Below, piece by piece: positions 1-7,690 of a stretch of 64,000 bases of DNA. The DNA lies in assembly GCF_018390605.1 (NCBI RefSeq), contig NZ_JAHBGD010000017.1, positions 118,027 through 182,026 on the forward strand. Direction: 5' to 3'. Within the stretch, counting starts at the first letter, position 1, and each line of letters starts with the position of its first letter. Origin of the DNA: Ancylobacter defluvii. GTDB lineage: Bacteria > Pseudomonadota > Alphaproteobacteria > Rhizobiales > Xanthobacteraceae. The notes under the pieces are model-generated. The model was given only the letters and a program-made list of their open reading frames with translations. It ran no database searches and was not told where the DNA came from. The translations under genes and the position numbers were made by a program.

Positions 1-35
1 TCGCGATGCGCGGCCGTTGAATTATCCGGGGTCGA

Positions 36-242
36 TCAGTTCGCGGTCGCCGCGCCGATCACCGCGCCGGTGCCGGCGCCAACCGCCGCGCCCACCGCAG
101 CACCGGTGCCGCCGCCGGCAATGCCGCCGATGATGGCGCCGGCGCCGCCGCCGATCAGGGCGCCGGTACCGGCGCGCTTCTCGGTGGTGGTGCAGGCGGC
201 GAGCGAAAGCGCGACAAGAGAAATGGCAACAACGCGAACCAT
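36..242 (-). CDS. Small glycine-zipper outer-membrane lipoprotein
   Basis: A 68-aa protein with a lipoprotein signal peptide ending in the lipobox LAAC (lipidated Cys about residue 17). The rest is almost only Gly, Ala, Val and Ile with repeated GxxxG spacing (GALIGGGAGAIIGG and following). This is the pattern of glycine-zipper lipoproteins of the SlyB/YMGG type, which insert in or associate with the outer membrane. The mature part is short and ends in ATAN. It lies downstream of the RND permease on the same strand but is separated by 187 bp, so it is probably its own unit. The exact role cannot be read from the sequence. Confidence 0.8.
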   Translation of the reverse strand: MVRVVAISLVALSLAACTTTEKRAGTGALIGGGAGAIIGGIAGGGTGAAVGAAVGAGTGAVIGAATAN

Positions 243-429
243 ATGAGGCTCCCCCAGGGTGAATCAGCAACACCTTCATACCGCCGGCGGATTTCGCCAA
301 CAATAGGGGCAGCACCCATTCGCCGACCGGAGCCCCAGAGCGGGCCTCCCGCCGGCATTGTTCGCCGGCCTTCCCGCGCCCCGCCCGGCGGCCGCCACCG
401 CCACCGTCACGCGAAGGCCCTGCCGCCGG

Positions 430-3400
430 CTAGGCCGAGGCGGGCGTCTCCCGCATCGTCGCCACATAGAGCGCCGGCAGGAAGATCAGCGTCAGCACGG
501 TGGCGACCAGGAGCCCGCCCATGATGGCGAACGCCATCGGCCCCCAGAACACCGTCGGCGCGATCGGGATCATGCCGAGCACGGTGGAGACCGCGGTGAG
601 CATGATCGGCCGGAAGCGGGCGGATGAGGCATCGAGCACCGCCTCGCGCACCTTCTTCCCCGCCGCCCGCTCGGCCTCGATCTGGCCGATCAGGATCACC
701 GCGTTCTTGATGATCATGCCGAGCAAGGCGAGCACGCCGAGAATGGCGACGAAGCCGAGCGGCCGGTTCGACAGCAGCAGCGCCGCCACCACGCCGATCA
801 GCCCCAGCGGCGCCACCGAGACCACGATGAAGGTCAGCGAGAAGCGCCGGAGCTGGAACATCAGCACGGTGAGCATGATGAACAGCATCAGCGGCACCAC
901 CGCCACCACCGAGGCCTGCGACTCGGCGCTCTCCTCCACCGTGCCGCCGGTCTCGATGCGATAGCCGCGCGGCAGGTCGGCGTTCAGCGCCGCGATCTTG
1001 GGGGCGAGCGCGCTCACCACCTCGTCGGGCAGCGTGCCCGGCGTCACGTCGGCCTGCACGGTGAGGCTCGGCACCCGGTCGCGGCGCCACACCAGCGGGT
1101 AGGACTGGGCATAGTCGAAGGTGGCGAACTGCGACAGCGGCACGGTGCGCCCGCCGGGGATCGGCATTTGCAGCGTGCGCAGGCTGTCGAGCGACAAGCG
1201 CTGCTCGTCGGTGGCGCGCAGCACCACATTGACGAGATAGATGTCGTCGCGCACCTGCGTCACCGGCGCGCCGGAGATCACCGTGTTCAGCACGCTGGCG
1301 ATGGTCTCGGAGGAGAGCCCGAGCCGGCGCGCCTCGTCCTGGTCGACCTTGATCCGCACCTCGCGCGCCGGCTCGATCCAGTCAAAATTGACCTGTGTCG
1401 CCTGCGGGTTGGAGGCGACCACCTGCGCCAGCTTGAGGGCGATGTCGCGCACCTGCGCCAGATCGGGGCCGAGCACCCGGTACTGCACCGGCCAGCCGAC
1501 CGGCGGGCCGAGCTCCAGCGGCGACACCCGCGCCACCACGCCGGGGAACTCTTCCGCCAGCAGCTTCTCCAGCCGCGCCTGCAGGCGGATGCGTGCCGGC
1601 GTGTCCTTGGCCACCACCACCGCCTGGCCGAAGAAGTCGTTCGGCAGCTGCGCGTTGAGCGGCAGGTAGAAGCGGATGGCGCCCTGGCCGACATAGCCGC
1701 TCCAGCGCTCGACGTCGGGATCGGTCTTCAGCGCCGCGTCGAGCCGCTCCATGGCGGTCTCGGTGGCATGGATGGAGGCGTTCTGCTGCAAGGTCAGGTC
1801 GACCAGCAGCTCCGGCCGGTCGGAAGAGGGGAAGAACTGGCTTGGGATCAGCGGCAGCAGCAGCACCGCGCCGATGAACAGCGCCACCGTCACCGCGATG
1901 GTCACCCAGCGCGCGGCGAGCGCCGCCGACAGGAAGCCGCGATAGATCCGCATCACCCGCCCCGGCTCGCCGGTGCAGGGGGTCTTCGGCGGCTTCAGCA
2001 GCGCCATGCCGATCAGCGGCGCGAACAGCACCGCCACCAGCCAGGACACCAGCAGCGCGATGCTCACCACCGCGAACAGCGAGAAGGTGTATTCGCCGGC
2101 CGAGGAGGCGGCGAAGCCGATCGGCACGAAGCCGGCAATGGTCACCAGCGTGCCGGCCAGCATGGCGAAGGCGTAGGTCTTGAAGGCATAGGTCGCCGCC
2201 ACTTCCGGCTTCTCGCCGAGCGCCAGCCGGTTGATGGTGGCGTCGGTGGTGGTCATCGCGTCGTCGACCATGAGGGCGAGCGCGATGATCAGCGCGCCGA
2301 GCGAGATGCGCTGCATGTCGATGCCGGCGAGGTCCATGACGCAGAACACCGCCGCCAGCGTCAGCGGGATCGACAGCGCCACCACCAGGCCCGGCCGCAC
2401 GCCGAGCGAGATGAAGCTGACCACCAGGATGATGGCGATCGCCTGCCACAGCGATTCCATGAACTCGCCGATGGCATGCTCCACCGTCACCGCCTGGTCG
2501 GCGACCAGGGCAACGTTGATTCCCACCGGCAGGTCGCCAGTGACTTCGGTGATCACCGTCTTGATGTTGGCGCCGAGCTGCAGGATGTCGCCGCCGTCGC
2601 GCATGGCGATGGCGAGGCCGATCGCCGGCTCGCCATTGACGCGGAACATCGGCTGCGGCGGATCGGCATAGCCGCGCCGCACCGTGGCGATGTCGGCGAG
2701 CCGCAGCATCCGCCCATCGACGGCGAAGTTGATGTTGGCGATGTCGCGTTCGCTGTCGAAGGCGCCCGACACCTGCAAGGCCAGCGTCTCGTCGCCGGTC
2801 TGGATGGTGCCGGAGGGCTGCACCACGTTCTGGCTGCGCAGCGCCGCCACCAGCGCCTGCCGGTTGATGCCGAGGCTGGCGAGTTCCTCCATCGAGAACT
2901 CGACGAAGATGCGCTCGTCCTGGGCGCCGAGGATCTCGATCTTGGAGACGTCGGGCACCTGCAGCAGCCGCGAGCGCACCTGCTCGACATAGTCGCGCAG
3001 TTCGCGATGGGTGAAGCCGTCGGCGGTGAAGCCGTAGATCAGCCCGAACGTGTCGCCGAATTCGTCATTGAAGCCCGGCCCCACCACGCCCTGCGGCAGG
3101 GTGTGGCGCATGTCGGCGACGCTCTTGCGCACGTGGTACCACACGTCCGGCACCTGCGCCGCCGTGGTGGCGCCGTCGAGGTCGACGAAGATCGTCGTCA
3201 CGCCCGGCCGGGTATAGGAACGCAGGCGGTCGAGATGCGGCGTCTCCTGCAGGGTGCGCTCCAGCCGCTCGGTCACCTGCTGCAGCATGTCCTGCGTCGA
3301 GGCGCCGGGCCACGCCGCCTGCACCACCATGGTCTTGATGACGAAGGAAGGGTCCTCGGCCCGCCCGAGCCGGAAATACGAACCGATGCCGGCGACCACC

Positions 3401-3468
3401 ACCACCAGCATGAAGAAGATGACCAGCGAACGCTCGCGGATCGCCCATTCCGACAGGTTGAACCGCAT
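430..3468 (-). CDS. RND-type multidrug efflux permease (AcrB/MexF-like)
   Basis: Inner-membrane permease of 1012 aa, the usual length of hydrophobe/amphiphile efflux-1 RND proteins, which export drugs or toxic organics using the proton gradient. The N-terminus MRFNLSEWAIRERSLVIFFM enters TM1 directly. Two periplasmic porter regions and two TM blocks follow, including the TM4 segment with DDAMTTTDATINRLALGEKP. A longer reading frame extends upstream, but it only translates the end of the fusion-protein gene out of frame. The ATG at 3468 overlaps the preceding stop by one base (TGATG), which indicates translational coupling. The outer-membrane channel is not encoded here and must come from elsewhere. 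The substrate is unknown. Confidence 0.93.
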   Translation of the reverse strand: MRFNLSEWAIRERSLVIFFMLVVVVAGIGSYFRLGRAEDPSFVIKTMVVQAAWPGASTQDMLQQVTERLERTLQETPHLDRLRSYTRPGVTTIFVDLDGATTAAQVPDVWYHVRKSVADMRHTLPQGVVGPGFNDEFGDTFGLIYGFTADGFTHRELRDYVEQVRSRLLQVPDVSKIEILGAQDERIFVEFSMEELASLGINRQALVAALRSQNVVQPSGTIQTGDETLALQVSGAFDSERDIANINFAVDGRMLRLADIATVRRGYADPPQPMFRVNGEPAIGLAIAMRDGGDILQLGANIKTVITEVTGDLPVGINVALVADQAVTVEHAIGEFMESLWQAIAIILVVSFISLGVRPGLVVALSIPLTLAAVFCVMDLAGIDMQRISLGALIIALALMVDDAMTTTDATINRLALGEKPEVAATYAFKTYAFAMLAGTLVTIAGFVPIGFAASSAGEYTFSLFAVVSIALLVSWLVAVLFAPLIGMALLKPPKTPCTGEPGRVMRIYRGFLSAALAARWVTIAVTVALFIGAVLLLPLIPSQFFPSSDRPELLVDLTLQQNASIHATETAMERLDAALKTDPDVERWSGYVGQGAIRFYLPLNAQLPNDFFGQAVVVAKDTPARIRLQARLEKLLAEEFPGVVARVSPLELGPPVGWPVQYRVLGPDLAQVRDIALKLAQVVASNPQATQVNFDWIEPAREVRIKVDQDEARRLGLSSETIASVLNTVISGAPVTQVRDDIYLVNVVLRATDEQRLSLDSLRTLQMPIPGGRTVPLSQFATFDYAQSYPLVWRRDRVPSLTVQADVTPGTLPDEVVSALAPKIAALNADLPRGYRIETGGTVEESAESQASVVAVVPLMLFIMLTVLMFQLRRFSLTFIVVSVAPLGLIGVVAALLLSNRPLGFVAILGVLALLGMIIKNAVILIGQIEAERAAGKKVREAVLDASSARFRPIMLTAVSTVLGMIPIAPTVFWGPMAFAIMGGLLVATVLTLIFLPALYVATMRETPASA

Positions 3469-4595
3469 CACGAACCCGACGCCCCCGAGGTGACCGCCGG
3501 CGCGGCGCCCAGCAGCCGCACCTTCTGGCCCGGATGCAGCGCCTGCACGCCGGCGGTGACCACCACGTCGCCCACCGCGAGGCCGGAGGCGATCGCCACC
3601 GTCGCCGGGTTGAACCGCGCCACCTCGACATTGCGCAGCGCCACCGTGGCGGTGGAGGGATCGACCACCCACACCGCCGGCTGGCCGTTGGCGGCGGTCA
3701 GCGCCGAGGCCGGCACCTCCATCCCGGCGCCGCTCTCGATGTCGACGCGGCCGGTCACGGTGGAGCCGAGCCGCATCGCCTCGGGCGGGTTGTCGAGCCC
3801 CACCCGCACCCGGAAGGTGCGGGTGATCGGGTCGGCCTGCGGCGCCACCTCGCGCACCCGACCGACCGCGGTCACCGCCGGATTGTCGGTGAGCGAGACG
3901 GTGATCAGCGGATCGGCCGGCACCTGCCGCATCAGCTGCGCCGAGGCGTCGAACACCGCGTCGCGCCCGCCCTGCCGCGCCAGCTGCACGATCAGCTGCC
4001 CGGCCTGCACCACCTCGCCGGGCTCGGCGCCGCGCGCCGTCACCACGCCGGGGGCGTCGGCCTTCAATTCGGTGTAGCCGACATTGTCCTCGGCGATCTT
4101 CAGCTGCGCCTGCGCGTCGTCGACCTGCGCCTGCGCCGCCAGCCGGCCCTGCCGCGCCTCGTCATAGAGCGCCCGGGTGGTGAAGCCGTTCTGCAGCAGC
4201 CGCTCCTGCCGGTCGAAATGGTTGGAGGCCTGCACCAGCCGCCCCTCCGCCGCCGTCACGCCGGCCTGCGCCGAGCGCAGGGTGTTGAGCGCGTTCTGCG
4301 GGTCGAGCCGGGCCACCACCTGGCCGGCCTTCACCTGGTCGCCGACATTGACCAGCCGCTCGATCATCCGCCCGCCGGTCCGGAAGGCCAGCGCCGCCTC
4401 GTCCTCGGCCTGGATGGTGCCGGTGATCGACACCGACTCGCGCGCCGGCGCCTCCACCACCGTGATCACCCGTACCGGCCGCACCTGCGGCGGCGCGGTC
4501 GCCTCCTCCTGCGAGCAGGCCGCTGTCAGCAGCGCCGCCCCGAGCGCGAGGCTCAAGCCGGGCCAGGACCTTCTAACGGCAGTGCGCTTCAACAT
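3468..4595 (-). CDS. RND efflux periplasmic adaptor (membrane fusion lipoprotein, HlyD family)
   Basis: Protein of 375 aa that bridges the RND permease to an outer-membrane channel. The signal peptide ends in LTAAC (lipidated Cys27). The lipoyl/barrel-sandwich half-motif (RTGGRMIERLVNVGDQVKAG), an alpha-helical hairpin around RLAAQAQVDDAQAQLKIAE, the second lipoyl half (APGVVTARGAEPGEVV) and a beta-barrel/membrane-proximal part follow in order. I start at ATG 4595 because the signal peptide begins there with GAGA about ten bases upstream; an ATG at 4604 is also possible. The longer frame up to 4742 has no signal-peptide logic. First gene of a two-gene operon with the permease and divergent from the antiporter cluster. 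No adjacent TetR regulator is present. Confidence 0.9.
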   Translation of the reverse strand: MLKRTAVRRSWPGLSLALGAALLTAACSQEEATAPPQVRPVRVITVVEAPARESVSITGTIQAEDEAALAFRTGGRMIERLVNVGDQVKAGQVVARLDPQNALNTLRSAQAGVTAAEGRLVQASNHFDRQERLLQNGFTTRALYDEARQGRLAAQAQVDDAQAQLKIAEDNVGYTELKADAPGVVTARGAEPGEVVQAGQLIVQLARQGGRDAVFDASAQLMRQVPADPLITVSLTDNPAVTAVGRVREVAPQADPITRTFRVRVGLDNPPEAMRLGSTVTGRVDIESGAGMEVPASALTAANGQPAVWVVDPSTATVALRNVEVARFNPATVAIASGLAVGDVVVTAGVQALHPGQKVRLLGAAPAVTSGASGS

Positions 4596-4945
4596 GACGA
4601 TCATTCTCGCTTGCGTTCTCGCTTGGACGAGGCTCGGCTGGTTTCGGCGCCGGTCCTTTCGGATACCGCCGCCGGTGCGATGGTGCACGCTTTTGCCATT
4701 ACGGCATATCCTCGGATAAACCCCACGGTAAAGACACACCACACTTTGTCGTGGTCGCCACCCGGGTCCGGTATCGTTCGCAGTTGCAACATCGATGGCA
4801 TCATGATGGTGTGACGATCATGCGCGGCTGAGGGAAGCATTATGCGCAACCGCCTGCGGGCCTGCGTCGCGGTGCCGGTCTCCAGACCGGCCGCTCCTCT
4901 TATACGCCGCGACGCGGCCGGTCCGCACCGCCCGTGGAGCGGTGG
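4596..4945. promoter_or_regulatory. Divergent intergenic region, efflux operon / first antiporter cluster
   Basis: About 350 bp without a convincing gene. It must contain the promoters of both divergent operons. Visible structure is limited: a 10-bp perfect palindrome CATCATGATG at 4799-4808 and a weak ACCAC-N8-GTGGT dyad near 4740-4756. It is less GC-rich around 4680-4820 than the flanking genes. I see no clear sigma-54 site or named operator. Confidence 0.4.
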
Positions 4946-5470
4946 GTGGTGACGAATCGCAGGCCTGCCATGCGGCCCGGCAGCCGGATTGCCGCCCTTC
5001 CCTTCGTGGCGCGGGGCGCCGGCTTCCTGCTGTTCTGGCTGGTGCTGACCGATGGCAGCCTCGCCATGGTGCTGCCCGGCATCCTCGCCGCCGCCGTCGC
5101 CGCGCCGGTCAGCCTGGCCCTGCTGCCGCCGCGCCCGCTGCGGCCGGCCCCGGCGGCGCTGATTCGCTTCCTCGGCCGGCTCGCCGTCTCCATGGTGGCC
5201 GGCGGCGTCGATGTGGCGCGCCGCGCCTTCACGCCCGCGCTTCCGCTTTCCCCCGGCATCCTGCGCTACCATCCGCGCACCCCGCCCGGCCCGGCCCGCG
5301 ACGCGCTGCGCGCGCTGATGGGATTGCCGCCCGGTGCTCTCGCCTTCGAGGCCGAGGACGAGGACGGCTGGCTGGTGCACTGCCTCGACATCCACGCCCC
5401 CGTCGTCGCCGCCCTCGCCGAGGACGAGGCGCGTTTCCGCCGCGCTCTCGGCTCGGAGGACGCCGCATGA
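4946..5470 (+). CDS. mrpE: Mrp-type cation/proton antiporter subunit E
   Basis: About 174 aa with two or three N-terminal membrane helices (FLLFWLVLTDGSLAMVLPGILAAAVAAPVSLALL) and a cytoplasmic tail with the MnhE/MrpE pattern (RFLGRLAVSMVAGGVDVARRAF...LVHCLDIHA). The family belongs to the multi-subunit Na+(K+)/H+ antiporter. Start choice is open. GTG 4946 has GGAG six bases upstream, while GTG 4949 and ATG 4970 are alternatives giving a slightly shorter protein. It heads the first antiporter cluster. Its stop overlaps by four bases (ATGA) with the ATG of the following ORF. Family assignment is good; the transported ion is not known. Confidence 0.82.
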   Translation: MVTNRRPAMRPGSRIAALPFVARGAGFLLFWLVLTDGSLAMVLPGILAAAVAAPVSLALLPPRPLRPAPAALIRFLGRLAVSMVAGGVDVARRAFTPALPLSPGILRYHPRTPPGPARDALRALMGLPPGALAFEAEDEDGWLVHCLDIHAPVVAALAEDEARFRRALGSEDAA

Positions 5471-5874
5471 GCCGGCCTGCCGTCTCTCCGGTCATCGGCT
5501 CACGCATCGAGGGTGGGACATCCGTCCGCCCGGCTTCCCGCCTGCGCCGCAGCCCCCCTCCTCGCCAACCCCCTCCCCGCCGCCGCCAGCTTCCCAGCCC
5601 CGGCGCGGCGCGGCACCCATGGCCCGCCATCCGCCGGGCGTCCTCGTCCGCCACGCGCGTGTCGGCGGTGTTCGGGGCTCCGGGGGAAGCGGCCCACCCA
5701 TCGCGCCCCGCGCGCGGGGCAGGGTTCCGCCGCCTCTCCGGCTCGAACCCGCGCGGCGGCTGGCTCCGCGTCGGGGCCGACCTCGCGGCCCACACGCTCC
5801 CGCCCTCTCATCGCGCACCCTCGCGCGTGGACGACGAAGCGCCGGCCTTTCGCGCCATGGAGAACGCGGCATGA
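5467..5874 (+). other. Unexplained 135-codon ORF or insertion between mrpE and mrpF
   Basis: A stretch of about 400 bp separates subunit E from subunit F, which normally touch. One frame is open across it from ATG 5467, which overlaps the mrpE stop as ATGA, to TGA 5874, which overlaps the mrpF start as ATGA. The predicted product is Pro-, Arg-, Ser- and Ala-rich (begins MSRPAVSPVIGSRIEGG), has no membrane helix and resembles no family I know. Codon use in the middle is less biased to G/C in the third position than the neighbours (ggt, aca, cct, caa, ctt), and several other frames are also open. It may be a real accessory protein, or inserted non-coding or repeat DNA that happens to preserve coupling. 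I cannot decide between these. Confidence 0.4.
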
Positions 5875-6188
5875 CCGGCTTTCTCACCGCCATGGCCGCC
5901 TTCGTCGCCGCCACCGCCGGGCTCGGCCTTCTCCGGCTGCTGCGCGGCCCGAGCCCGGTCGACCGCATGATGGCGGTGCAGCTCGCCGGCACCGCCGGCG
6001 CCGGCGTCTGCCTGCTGTTGTCGGTGACGCAGGCCAGCCCGGCGCTGGTCGATGTCGCCCTCACCCTCGCCGTGCTGGCGGCGCTCGGCACCGCCGTGAT
6101 GAGCCGTTCCGGCCGGCCCGCCCGCATCGATGCGGCGGACGCGCCGCCGGCCCGGCCGGTCCTGCCCCGCGAACCGATGGGGAAGTGA
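5871..6188 (+). CDS. mrpF: Mrp-type cation/proton antiporter subunit F
   Basis: A 105-aa protein with three predicted membrane helices and the MrpF/PhaF hallmark RLLRGPSPVDRMMAVQLAGT after helix 1, then LVDVALTLAVLAALGT. The C-terminal tail is about 25 aa longer than usual and Pro/Ala-rich (DAADAPPARPVLPREPMGK). ATG 5871 overlaps the stop of the preceding ORF by four bases. The stop overlaps the next gene's ATG by one base (TGATG). A much longer frame runs upstream through the inserted region, but the family homology begins at this ATG. Confidence 0.88.
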   Translation: MTGFLTAMAAFVAATAGLGLLRLLRGPSPVDRMMAVQLAGTAGAGVCLLLSVTQASPALVDVALTLAVLAALGTAVMSRSGRPARIDAADAPPARPVLPREPMGK

Positions 6189-6478
6189 TGATCGCCGATC
6201 TCCTCACCCTCGTCCTGGTGCCGGCCGGCGCGGCGTTCTTCCTCGCCGGCACCGTCGGCCTGCTGCGCTTTCCCGATCCGCTGTCGCGCCTGCACGCGCT
6301 TACCAAGGCGGATTCGCTCGGCCTCGGCCTGATCGCGCTCGGCCTGGTGCCGCAGGCGGGCAGCATCTGGATGGCGCTGAAGCTGCTGCTGGTCTGGCTG
6401 CTGGTGATCATCGGCAGCACCGCCGCCGGTCAGATGCTGGCGCGCTTCCACCTCGGGCGGGAGGCAGCCGATGAATGA
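6188..6478 (+). CDS. mrpG: Mrp-type cation/proton antiporter subunit G
   Basis: A 96-aa three-helix membrane protein of the MnhG/PhaG family. The signature is GTVGLLRFPDPLSRLHALTKADSLGLGLIALG in the first half, with a helix LLLVWLLVIIGSTAAGQMLAR after it. It begins one base before the end of subunit F and its 3' end overlaps the next gene by eight bases. This is one of the small accessory subunits needed for assembly of Mrp antiporters. Confidence 0.9.
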   Translation: MIADLLTLVLVPAGAAFFLAGTVGLLRFPDPLSRLHALTKADSLGLGLIALGLVPQAGSIWMALKLLLVWLLVIIGSTAAGQMLARFHLGREAADE

Positions 6479-7406
6479 GCTGCTGGCGCTCGCCCTCGCC
6501 TTCCCGCTGGTTCTCGGCGCGCTGTTCATCGTGCTGGCCGCCTCGACCCGCGCCGCCCTGTTCGGCTTCTTCGCCTTCGGCCTCTTCCTCGCCCTCGCCT
6601 GGGTAGAGCTGGAGGCCATCGACGTCGCCCTCACCGAGGCCGCCATCGGTGGCGGCGCCACCGGGCTGTTGCTGCTGCGGCTCAACGCCCGCATGCGCCG
6701 CACGGTGTCGCTGGGCCAGCCGGCGGGACCGCAACTGCGGATCGTCGCCGGCCTGCTGGCCGTGCTGGTCACCCTTGTCCTCGGCGCCCTGCTGCTCGCC
6801 CTGCCCGACCCGGCGCCGAGCCTGGCGGCGGCGACGGTGGAGCCGCTGCCGACCCTCGGCATCAGCAACCCGATCACGGCGGTGCTCATCGCCTATCGCG
6901 CCCTCGACACCCTGCTGGAGATCGCGGTGCTGCTGATCGCCGTGGTCGGCATCCGGGTGATGGGGGCGGAGCGCGGCTGGGCCGGCCGGCCGGTGCCCTG
7001 GCCGGCGGCCGAGCCGTCCCCCGCCTTGGTGTTCCTCGCCCGCCTGCTCGTCCCCGCCGGCCTGGTCTTTGCCGTCTACCTGTTCTGGGTCGGCGCCGAT
7101 GCCCCGGGCGGCAAGTTCCAGGCGAGCACCCTCGTCGCCGCCCTGTGGCTGCTCGCCATCATGGCCGGGCTGGCACCGGCGCCGCGCACCGGCGGCGGGT
7201 GGACCGGCATCGCCCTCGCCGTCGGCCCGCTCGCCTTCATCGCCGCCGGGGCGATCGGCCTCGCCGCCACCGGCAGCTTCCTCGCCTGGCCCGAGCCGGT
7301 GGCCAAGCCGATGATCGTCGTGGTCGAGCTGGCACTCGCCGCCTCGGTCGTCGTGGCGCTGGTCATGCTGGTCGCCGGCCCGCCCGAGCCGGAGGCCGGG
7401 CGATGA
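6471..7406 (+). CDS. DUF4040 (MbhD-like) / MnhB fusion subunit of the antiporter
   Basis: A 311-aa membrane protein joining two modules. Residues about 1-80 match the DUF4040/MbhD region (AWVELEAIDVALTEAAIGGGATGLLLL), which in standard Mrp systems is the C-terminal part of MrpA. Residues about 195-310 match MnhB (VFAVYLFWVGADAPGGKFQASTLVAALWLLAIMAG). A linker with further helices sits between them. The MnhB loop usually reads H-x-PGGGFxAG; here the His is replaced (GADAPGGKFQAS). The gene overlaps subunit G by eight bases and subunit C by four. The fusion supplies the MrpA-tail functions, which explains how a cluster without MrpA could still assemble. This is inference from domain content. 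Confidence 0.78.
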   Translation: MNELLALALAFPLVLGALFIVLAASTRAALFGFFAFGLFLALAWVELEAIDVALTEAAIGGGATGLLLLRLNARMRRTVSLGQPAGPQLRIVAGLLAVLVTLVLGALLLALPDPAPSLAAATVEPLPTLGISNPITAVLIAYRALDTLLEIAVLLIAVVGIRVMGAERGWAGRPVPWPAAEPSPALVFLARLLVPAGLVFAVYLFWVGADAPGGKFQASTLVAALWLLAIMAGLAPAPRTGGGWTGIALAVGPLAFIAAGAIGLAATGSFLAWPEPVAKPMIVVVELALAASVVVALVMLVAGPPEPEAGR

Positions 7407-7690
7407 GCGCCACCATCCTCGGCCTCACCGGCGCGCTGCTGGTCGGGATCGGCCTTTTCGGCCTGATCGTCCACCCCACCGCACTGCGCAAGCTGCTCGC
7501 CTTCAACCTCGTCGGCGCCGGCGTCTTCCTCATTTTCGGCGTGGTGGCGCGCCGGGCGGCCGCGGCAGGCCTCCCCGGCGACCCTGTTCCGCAAGCCATT
7601 GTGATTACTGGGATTGTCGTCGCTTTCGCGGCCACCGCGCTGGCCGCGACATTGCTGGCGCGGCTGTCGGAGCCGGGAGAGCAGCCATGA
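7403..7690 (+). CDS. mrpC: Mrp-type antiporter subunit C (NuoK-like)
   Basis: A 95-aa three-helix protein of the MnhC/NuoK family: GLFGLIVHPTALRKLLAFNLVGAGVFLIFGVVARR, then DPVPQAIVITGIVVAFAATALAATLL. The DPVPQAIVITGIVV signature is strong for this family. The start ATG overlaps the preceding TGA, and the stop overlaps the next ATG (both ATGA), so all three neighbours are translationally coupled. It is slightly shorter than typical MrpC (about 112 aa). Confidence 0.9.
   Translation: MSATILGLTGALLVGIGLFGLIVHPTALRKLLAFNLVGAGVFLIFGVVARRAAAAGLPGDPVPQAIVITGIVVAFAATALAATLLARLSEPGEQP

Noticed and set aside
1168-4077. A 969-codon plus-strand frame over the RND efflux genes
   Set aside because: Shadow of the efflux permease and adaptor, which show full family motifs on the minus strand.
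4799-4808. CATCATGATG palindrome as an efflux operator
   Set aside because: Short and not accompanied by a local regulator gene; kept only as a note in the intergenic entry.
5730-5765. GGCTCGAACCC resembling a reversed tRNA T-loop
   Set aside because: No acceptor, anticodon or D-arm pairing could be built around it.
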